Source: Candidatus Aminicenantota bacterium
GTDB taxonomy: Bacteria; Acidobacteriota; Aminicenantia; UBA2199
NCBI GenBank assembly: GCA_029939015.1
Contig: JAOZTV010000200.1
Coordinates: forward strand, 1-5,847
Reading direction: 5' to 3'
Length of the DNA: 5,847 nt
The notes under the pieces are model-generated. The model worked only from the letters and a program-made list of their open reading frames with translations, searched no databases and had not been told where the DNA came from. Position 1 is the stretch's first letter, and every line of letters starts with the position of its first letter. Both the position numbers and the translations under genes were made by a program. This document shows, in pieces, positions 1 through 5,083 of this stretch.

Positions 1-118
1 GCCCAAAATTTTCTTTAAATAATATGAAATATTTTTAAATAATATGAAATTTTCTTTAAATAATTTATAATTTTAAAAATTTTCTATTAGAAATATTAAG
101 AAATAAATATAATAATCT
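1..118. other. AT-rich non-coding stretch at the left edge
   Basis: Apart from the tandem repeat, the stretch is almost pure A/T with stops in all frames. I see no start codon with a ribosome binding site and no RNA gene. It begins with GCCC at the window edge, which could be the end of a hairpin of a gene lying outside. Nothing further can be supported. Confidence 0.5.
14..64. repeat. Short AT-rich tandem direct repeat (about 2.5 copies, 20-21 bp period)
   Basis: The 17-bp unit TTTAAATAATATGAAAT occurs identically at 14-30 and 34-50. A third, truncated copy (first 10 bp) lies at 55-64, giving periods of 20 and then 21 bp. In addition, an 18-bp string (AAATTTTCTTTAAATAAT) is exactly repeated at 6-23 and 47-64. 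The array is non-coding and lies downstream of the aminotransferase gene. The copies are adjacent with no unique spacers, so this is not a CRISPR. It may be a simple slippage-derived repeat in AT-rich DNA, and no function can be assigned from sequence. Confidence 0.6.
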
Positions 119-141
119 GGGCAGACACATAGGTACTGCCC
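119..141 (-). terminator. Probable intrinsic terminator of the aminotransferase gene
   Basis: GGGCAG at 119-124 and CTGCCC at 136-141 form a perfect 6-bp GC-rich stem. It can be extended by an AC/GT pair past a bulged A at 135, leaving a loop of about 6 nt. It is the only GC-rich palindrome in an otherwise AT-rich region and sits 5 nt beyond the aminotransferase stop codon. On the minus strand the stem is followed by AGATTATTATATTTATTTC, which is T-rich but not a clean U run, so termination could be weak. The plus-strand side is followed by CTACATTACTTTTT, a worse match. Confidence 0.5.
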
Positions 142-146
142 CTACA

Positions 147-1511
147 TTACTTTTTCATCTTCTTAGCTACTCTATAAATAATTTCAAATAATTCGTCCAA
201 ATTTCTTTTATCTATGCTTGAGAAGGCAACTCTTATATGCTCTTTATCAAGAAAGATTACTCCAACATCGTTATTTTCAAGTAATTCCTTCCATAATTCC
301 GGGGCATTTATTCCTTTTAGTTTCAGGGTCATAAAATAACCTGAGTTAAACGGATAAGCTGTCCAAACCTCATCATATTTTTTGTTTTCAAGGATTTTCT
401 GTACTTTCAAGGCTCTACCCTTGAGTAATGCTATTTTTTCTATTTTTTCTTTTTTATGGTCTTTATGTGAAAGTATTTCAAGAAGAAGGCTTTGTCCAAT
501 TTTAGAACCTGAAGAAATAGATGAACGTACTGAACCCTTGATTTTTTCGTTTAAGGCATTATATAGCAAATCGCTACCGTCTTTTATTCCCAATGTCATA
601 AATCCAACTCTTAATCCCCATGATAATTCTTCCTTTGTTGCACCGTCAAGTTTGATTGCAAGGATATTTCTATGTAGATTTGCAAAGGCTGTAAAAGGAG
701 ATTGTCTTTTTTCTTCTGTTTGTTTTTCATCAAAAAAGAGTCCAAAATATGCATCATCACAGACAATAACAATATTTGTTTTATTGGCAAGTTTATATAT
801 TACATCTCTAATTTCTCTAATCATCGAAGGTTTAGGCGAGTAGCCCGTTGGATTATTTGGGAAATTAAGTAAAATTATAACTTTATTTTTTCTATTATTG
901 TTTGCATTTTCAATTGCTCTTACTAAGGCTGTTTCAAATCCATTGATATTAAATTGGTTATTATCAAAAAATGGGTAACTTGAGTATTCTGCACCTCTTC
1001 TTTCTTTAAATATAAGGTTATAATTCCCCCATATTAATTCCGGCATGACTATCTGGTCTTCCTCTTCAATAAAAAGGTCGGAAAATACAAATAAACCATG
1101 TGTTATGCCTGTAACAGGGATTGGCGTGCTGATATTTGTTGTCAATTCAGGGTTGTCCTGATGAATTTTTTTTGTCCATACATCGATTAGTTCTTTTCTA
1201 CCTGATACTTGTTCATAAGAATAAATATCACCTCTAGAAATTTTGAAGCTATCTGCTTCTTTTTTTTTACATGAGCCGGATAGTTCAGAGGCATAATCAT
1301 AAGTCAATAAATCTCCATCATTGACAGCCATTCCAAGAGTTGCTTTTAATTTTGGGTTTTTTATTGAGACTTCCTTGCTCTGCTTTAATATACCCTTTGG
1401 AAAGAACATTCTCTTACCAAAATTTGATAACATTTCATATACAGCCTTATTCTCATTTTCTATTATTTCATTCAATTCATTAGCTATAGGATTTAATTCT
1501 TTTTTATTCAT
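147..1511 (-). CDS. PLP-dependent class I/II (fold-type I) aminotransferase, substrate unknown
   Basis: A complete 454-residue cytoplasmic enzyme of the aspartate/aromatic aminotransferase superfamily, somewhat longer than the usual 390-430. Visible motifs are GITHGL (135-140, cofactor-phosphate region), NFPNNPTG (216-223, with N220 the NPTG asparagine), DDAYFGL (252-258, with D252 expected to contact the pyridine N and Y255 the O3'), DGATKEE (289-295, K293 the predicted Schiff-base lysine), WGLRVGF (298-304, R301 phosphate contact) and IRVAF (426-430, R427 the likely substrate-carboxylate arginine). All catalytic positions are therefore present. The N-terminal 'NPIANELNEII' and the 'DGATKEE..WGLRVGF' lysine context resemble an uncharacterised subfamily I recall from clostridia, spirochaetes and Thermotogae. 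Its amino-acid substrate cannot be read from sequence. The start is fixed by a strong GGAGGAG (1517-1523) 5 nt upstream. It is transcribed away from the ftsH cluster, is apparently monocistronic on this side, and is followed by a hairpin. Confidence 0.93.
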   Translation of the reverse strand: MNKKELNPIANELNEIIENENKAVYEMLSNFGKRMFFPKGILKQSKEVSIKNPKLKATLGMAVNDGDLLTYDYASELSGSCKKKEADSFKISRGDIYSYEQVSGRKELIDVWTKKIHQDNPELTTNISTPIPVTGITHGLFVFSDLFIEEEDQIVMPELIWGNYNLIFKERRGAEYSSYPFFDNNQFNINGFETALVRAIENANNNRKNKVIILLNFPNNPTGYSPKPSMIREIRDVIYKLANKTNIVIVCDDAYFGLFFDEKQTEEKRQSPFTAFANLHRNILAIKLDGATKEELSWGLRVGFMTLGIKDGSDLLYNALNEKIKGSVRSSISSGSKIGQSLLLEILSHKDHKKEKIEKIALLKGRALKVQKILENKKYDEVWTAYPFNSGYFMTLKLKGINAPELWKELLENNDVGVIFLDKEHIRVAFSSIDKRNLDELFEIIYRVAKKMKK

Positions 1512-1532
1512 AATTACTCCTCCATAAAATTA

Positions 1533-1542
1533 ATTGTAACAT
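1533..1542 (-). promoter_or_regulatory. Candidate extended -10 promoter of the aminotransferase gene
   Basis: Read on the minus strand, ATGTTACAAT contains TGT followed by TACAAT (1538-1533), an extended -10 with 5 of 6 matches to TATAAT. No good -35 is present: 16-18 bp upstream there is only CTTTTT/TCTTTT in an A/T tract. A start near 1526 would give a leader of about 15 nt that just includes the GGAGGAG ribosome binding site. This is inferred from pattern alone. Confidence 0.4.
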
Positions 1543-1552
1543 ATAAATAATT

Positions 1553-1577
1553 AAAAAAAAGATTTTTTTTATTTTTT
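1553..1577. promoter_or_regulatory. A8-GA-T8 plus T6 tracts between divergent promoters (possible UP element / curved DNA)
   Basis: Eight A's (1553-1560), GA, eight T's (1563-1570), then A and six T's (1572-1577) lie just upstream of the proposed ftsH -35 and in the -35 zone of the divergent aminotransferase promoter. Such phased A/T tracts commonly act as UP elements that contact the RNA polymerase alpha C-terminal domain, or bend DNA. The perfect A8/T8 symmetry could also give a weak AT-only hairpin, but neither proposed transcript includes it. The regulatory role is inferred. Confidence 0.3.
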
Positions 1578-1583
1578 AGTCAT

Positions 1584-1613
1584 TTATCATTTTACAAATA
1601 TATATGATATAAT
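1584..1613 (+). promoter_or_regulatory. Probable sigma-70-type promoter of the ftsH-cdaA-cdaR-glmM operon
   Basis: A perfect TATAAT -10 at 1608-1613 is preceded by TGA, giving the extended form TGATATAAT (1605-1613). A poor -35 candidate, TTATCA (1584-1589, 4 of 6 to TTGACA), lies 18 bp upstream. Transcription would start near 1620, leaving a leader of about 36 nt with the ribosome binding site GAGGT (1645-1649) 6 nt before the ftsH ATG. The leader is too short for a riboswitch. No other good promoter stands out in the three gene junctions to the right, which fits one transcript. Confidence 0.6.
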
Positions 1614-1655
1614 TACCTAATGAATAAATTAGAGAAAAATTAGTGAGGTAATTGA

Positions 1656-3587
1656 ATGAGTGAAAAAAAAAAAAAAAGACCGGATTTAAAACAGATTAAA
1701 CCCAAGGGGACTATTTTTTGGGTAATTTCATTTATAATAATTTTTATACTTTGGAATACTATGTCGGATTTGCAGAGAAATGGTAATGAAATTAATTTTT
1801 CTGCCTTTATGGAAAAAGTTGGACAGGCAGGTGATGATGGAATTATAACAGCAAAGATAAATGGAAATTCTGTTAGTGGAAAATATCAAAATGGTGCAAG
1901 ATATAAAACTGCAATACCTGTAAATTATCCTGACCTGTATGGTAAACTTCTTGAAAAAAACGTATCTGTTGAAGTTGTTGACCTGAGTAAAAATGAATGG
2001 ATATCATGGTTGCTTTCTATGGCTCCGTTTATAATTCTCATTGGAATATGGGTATTTATGATGAAGCAGCAGGGTGGTGGTAAAGCATTCTCCTTTGGTA
2101 AGAGTAAGGCAAAGATGTTTTCTCCAACAGATAAAACAAAGGTTACATTTAATGATGTTGCAGGTATAAAAGAGGCAAAGGAGGAACTTGAAGAGGTAAT
2201 CTCGTTTCTTAAAGAGCCTAAGAGATTTCAAAGGCTTGGTGGTAAGATACCAAAGGGTGTTTTACTTGTAGGTGCTCCCGGGACTGGAAAGACACTTCTA
2301 GCAAAGGCAATTGCAGGGGAAGCTGATGTTCCTTTTTTCTCAATTTCAGGTTCAGATTTTGTTGAACTATTTGTTGGTGTTGGTGCTTCAAGGGTACGAG
2401 ATCTTTTTGATGAGGGTAAAAAACATTCTCCATGCTTGATATTTATTGATGAAATAGACGCAGTTGGAAGACAGAGAGGTGCCGGTCTTGGTGGTGGGCA
2501 TGATGAGAGAGAGCAGACTTTAAACCAGTTACTTGTAGAAATGGATGGATTTGCTGTTAATGAAGGTATCATAATTATTGCTGCTACAAATAGACCGGAT
2601 ATACTTGATTCTGCTTTACTCAGGCCTGGAAGATTTGACAGAAGAGTAATTATATCTCATCCTGATGTTGGAGGAAGAGAGCAGATACTAAAGGTACATG
2701 TTAAAAATGTTCCTATTGCAAAAAATGTAAAATTAGACTTACTTGCACGTTCAACACCTGGATTTACAGGGGCTGATCTTGCTAATATGATAAATGAAGC
2801 TGCCCTATATGCTTCAAGAAGAGGGGCCAAAAAGGTTGAGATGGCCGATATGGAATATGCCAAGGATAAAGTTATGATGGGTACTGAAAGGCGTAGTATG
2901 ATAATTTCTGATAAAGAAAAGAAAACTACAGCCTATCATGAAGCTGGTCATGCATTGGTTGCAACTCTTGAAAAAGATGCTGATCCTTTACACAAAGTTT
3001 CAATTATTCCAAGAGGAATGGCGCTTGGTGTAACCCAGCAATTACCACTTGATGATAAATATACCTATTCAAAAGCCTATCTTGAGGCCCAATTGACAGT
3101 CTTATTTGGTGGAAGGATTGCTGAAGAAGTGTTTTTAAAAGAAAAAACTAGTGGAGCTGGAAATGATCTGGAAAGGGCAACGGCTATCGCAAGGAAGATG
3201 GTCTGTGAATGGGGAATGTCTTCGCTTGGAACAGTTGTTTATAGTCAAAAGGACGATATGATCTTTCTTGGTAAAGATATGATGTCAAGAAGTGAATATT
3301 CAGAAGATACTGCAAGAAAGATTGATATTGAAGTTAAAAAAATTATGGATTTAGCATACGATAAAACTAAAAAAATAATTCTTGCAAATAAGGAAGGTCT
3401 TGAGAAAATCGCATTACTTTTACTTGAAAAAGAATCATTATCTTCTGATGATATAGATAAATTATTAGGAATAAAGAGAAAAAAAAAGGATATTAAAGAG
3501 GAAAAAACTGTTAAAAAAGTAGCTAAGGCTAGGAAAACTACTAAAACAACTAAAGTACAGAAAAAAGAAAAAACAGAAATAAGTTAA
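1656..3587 (+). CDS. ftsH: ATP-dependent zinc metalloprotease FtsH
   Basis: A membrane-anchored AAA+ protease that, in the known family, forms hexamers and degrades misfolded membrane proteins and regulatory soluble proteins. Its 643 residues match the usual length (E. coli 644). In order: basic N-terminus (4-8 KKKKR), TM1 about 18-35, extracytoplasmic domain about 37-115, TM2 about 117-136, then the AAA+ module with Walker A GAPGTGKT (206-213), pore motif FVGVG (239-243), Walker B LIFIDEID (261-268) and second region of homology (310-330) with arginine fingers R323 and R326. The M41 peptidase has HEAGH (428-432; zinc ligands H428 and H432, catalytic E429), with D504 as probable third ligand. 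All key residues are intact. Residues 606-640 form a lysine-rich tail. The start is set by GAGGT at 1645-1649. Fifteen A's at codons 3-8 and an A9 run at 3479-3487 are possible slippage sites. The gene is first in the operon, 1 nt before cdaA. Confidence 0.98.
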   Translation: MSEKKKKRPDLKQIKPKGTIFWVISFIIIFILWNTMSDLQRNGNEINFSAFMEKVGQAGDDGIITAKINGNSVSGKYQNGARYKTAIPVNYPDLYGKLLEKNVSVEVVDLSKNEWISWLLSMAPFIILIGIWVFMMKQQGGGKAFSFGKSKAKMFSPTDKTKVTFNDVAGIKEAKEELEEVISFLKEPKRFQRLGGKIPKGVLLVGAPGTGKTLLAKAIAGEADVPFFSISGSDFVELFVGVGASRVRDLFDEGKKHSPCLIFIDEIDAVGRQRGAGLGGGHDEREQTLNQLLVEMDGFAVNEGIIIIAATNRPDILDSALLRPGRFDRRVIISHPDVGGREQILKVHVKNVPIAKNVKLDLLARSTPGFTGADLANMINEAALYASRRGAKKVEMADMEYAKDKVMMGTERRSMIISDKEKKTTAYHEAGHALVATLEKDADPLHKVSIIPRGMALGVTQQLPLDDKYTYSKAYLEAQLTVLFGGRIAEEVFLKEKTSGAGNDLERATAIARKMVCEWGMSSLGTVVYSQKDDMIFLGKDMMSRSEYSEDTARKIDIEVKKIMDLAYDKTKKIILANKEGLEKIALLLLEKESLSSDDIDKLLGIKRKKKDIKEEKTVKKVAKARKTTKTTKVQKKEKTEIS

Positions 3588-3588
3588 T

Positions 3589-4344
3589 ATGCTTGATTAT
3601 TTAATAAATCTTTTTTCAACATTTAGTCTAAATGATGTACTTGATATATTTTTTCTTTTTTTAATATTTTATTATCTGCTACTTTTAATAAAAGGAACAA
3701 AATCATATCAGGTTGCAATTGGTCTTGCTTTAATTGGTGTTTTTGCAGGTATAGGTAGTTTATTGAAATTAACTGCATTTTCATATCTATTGAATAATTT
3801 TCTAACCTATCTGATTATTGCTATTATCGTACTTTTTCAGGATGAATTAAAAAGTATTCTTGGTGAAATTGGGAGCAAGATCAGGACAAAATATATTTCA
3901 AAAAACTCTGATGTAATTGATGAAATTGTAAATACAGTTATGGCTCTGTCTATTACGAGGGTTGGTGCAATTATTGCTATTGAAAGAGAGATTAAGGTAG
4001 GGAGCCTTGTTAATAAACCAGTTGAAATTGATGCTGTTGTAAGTAAGGATATGCTTCTCACTATATTTACTCCAAAGACACCCTTACATGATGGGGCAGT
4101 AATTATTGCAAATGATAGGATTGCTTATGCAAGATGTTTCTTTCCTTTACCTGCTTTGATGGAATTGAGTCCAACAGGAACAAGACATCTTGCTGCTCAG
4201 GGAATTACTCAACAGACAGACTGTATAGCAATTATTGTATCTGAGGAGACTGGCAAAGTATCCTTATCTGTAAAAGGTGAATTGATAAGAGGTTTAGACA
4301 AAGAAGGTTTGATCGGACGTTTAGTATATTATAAATTAAAATAA
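3589..4344 (+). CDS. cdaA: Diadenylate cyclase CdaA (DisA_N/DAC domain, membrane-bound)
   Basis: This enzyme joins two ATP molecules into cyclic di-AMP, a second messenger that in Firmicutes controls potassium/osmolyte transport and cell-wall homeostasis. The 251 residues are close to the family norm of about 270. The N-terminus holds three hydrophobic segments (about 13-34, 40-59, 66-84), followed by a cytoplasmic DAC domain (about 85-245). Visible active-site elements are TPLHDGAVII with the DGA motif at 168-170, the GTRH segment at 197-200, and SEETG at 218-222. The canonical RHR motif reads R199-H200-L201 because codon 201 (4189-4191) is CTT, so the third arginine is missing. Whether this lowers activity is unknown. 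The start is 1 nt after the ftsH stop, with only a weak purine-rich upstream sequence, suggesting translation coupled to ftsH. The following genes, cdaR and glmM, are the classic partners of CdaA, which supports the name over other DAC classes. Confidence 0.95.
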   Translation: MLDYLINLFSTFSLNDVLDIFFLFLIFYYLLLLIKGTKSYQVAIGLALIGVFAGIGSLLKLTAFSYLLNNFLTYLIIAIIVLFQDELKSILGEIGSKIRTKYISKNSDVIDEIVNTVMALSITRVGAIIAIEREIKVGSLVNKPVEIDAVVSKDMLLTIFTPKTPLHDGAVIIANDRIAYARCFFPLPALMELSPTGTRHLAAQGITQQTDCIAIIVSEETGKVSLSVKGELIRGLDKEGLIGRLVYYKLK

Positions 4345-4353
4345 GAATGTTAT

Positions 4354-4358
4354 GAGGT
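4354..4358 (+). promoter_or_regulatory. Ribosome binding site of cdaR with long spacing
   Basis: GAGGT, the same core as for ftsH, lies 11 nt before the ATG at 4370, longer than the common 5-9 nt. An in-frame TAA at 4364-4366 excludes an earlier start, and the hydrophobic anchor begins at residue 11, so the ATG at 4370 is well supported despite the spacing. Confidence 0.55.
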
Positions 4359-4369
4359 AATAATAAAAG

Positions 4370-5083
4370 ATGAATTCAAAGAATATATTTTTTAATAATT
4401 TCAGTTTAAAGATTTTCTCATTATTTCTGGCAATTGGCGTTTGGGTGATGATTACAGGAGAGGCTCGTTTGAGTATTGAAAAATTTATCAATATTGATGT
4501 AGAATTTGTTAATGTAATAAAAAATGCAAATATTTTTTCAAATCCCGATAAGGTAAGGATTAAGGTAAAAGGAAATGCTAATGACATTAAATTATTATCT
4601 GATAAGGATTTTACTGTTAAAATTGATTTAACAAATGTAAGGCATGGGGTTAGAAATTACTATACAAGGGATTTTTTAAAAACTGAGAAAAATGCATTTA
4701 TAGATTCTGTTCATCCTATAATGATTGAGGTAAGTGTCAGAGAAATTATAAGAAAAACTGTGCCTGTTAAAATCAGGTTTACAAAAACTATAAATAAAAA
4801 AAAGAAATTTTACAGACAGGAAAGGATTGGTGAGATAGGTTATACCTATAATATTATCCCGGATAAAGTAATTATTGAGGGGTATAAAAATGAGCTTGAT
4901 AATATTTCATTTATCTTATTGGACGAAGATGTTGAATTACCGGAGATTATTGAAAATGTAGAAAATAAAGATATACTTGTAAAAAAAATAAAGTTAAAAA
5001 AACCAAAAGAAGTCTTGAAATTTATTGAAATAAATGATGTAGAAGTTAGCGTAAATTATAAGAACAAGATAAATGAAAAATAA
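4370..5083 (+). CDS. cdaR: YbbR-domain protein, CdaA regulator CdaR
   Basis: A single-pass membrane protein with its bulk outside the cytoplasmic membrane. In Firmicutes CdaR binds CdaA and modulates its cyclase activity. It has 237 residues: one N-terminal signal-anchor (about 11-29, FSLKIFSLFLAIGVWVMI) followed by about two YbbR-like beta repeats. Repeat 1 (about 36-123) contains NPDKVRIKVKG (58-68), and repeat 2 (about 130-230) contains IPDKVIIEGYKNELDNI (163-179); the shared 'PDKV.I.G' element supports duplication. Firmicutes CdaR usually has three or four repeats and over 400 residues, so this is a short form, as often seen outside that phylum. No catalytic residues are expected. The gene follows cdaA by 25 nt with its own GAGGT and overlaps glmM by 11 nt. 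Assignment rests on the anchor, the repeat pattern and the cdaA-X-glmM position more than on strict sequence identity. Confidence 0.85.
   Translation: MNSKNIFFNNFSLKIFSLFLAIGVWVMITGEARLSIEKFINIDVEFVNVIKNANIFSNPDKVRIKVKGNANDIKLLSDKDFTVKIDLTNVRHGVRNYYTRDFLKTEKNAFIDSVHPIMIEVSVREIIRKTVPVKIRFTKTINKKKKFYRQERIGEIGYTYNIIPDKVIIEGYKNELDNISFILLDEDVELPEIIENVENKDILVKKIKLKKPKEVLKFIEINDVEVSVNYKNKINEK

Noticed and set aside
14..64. CRISPR-like array
   Set aside because: The repeats are contiguous with 3-4 bp between cores, are AT-only, number fewer than three full copies and have no cas genes nearby.
382..843. Open frame on the plus strand antisense to the aminotransferase (153 codons)
   Set aside because: It lies wholly opposite a gene with full catalytic motifs, has no ribosome binding site, and its product is low-complexity Ser/Leu/Ile-rich without family features.
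1553..1570. A8-GA-T8 palindrome as an intrinsic terminator
   Set aside because: It has no GC pairs in the stem and lies upstream of both divergent promoters, so no known transcript runs through it.
1591..1596. TTTACA as the -35 of the ftsH promoter
   Set aside because: It is only 11 bp from the TATAAT at 1608, too close for a -35; the extended -10 makes a good -35 less necessary.
1614..1655. c-di-AMP or other riboswitch in the ftsH leader
   Set aside because: The predicted leader is about 36 nt, AT-rich and without stems.
2004..2863. Several minus-strand open frames within ftsH
   Set aside because: They are antisense to the most conserved AAA+ region, overlap each other in different frames and lack start signals.
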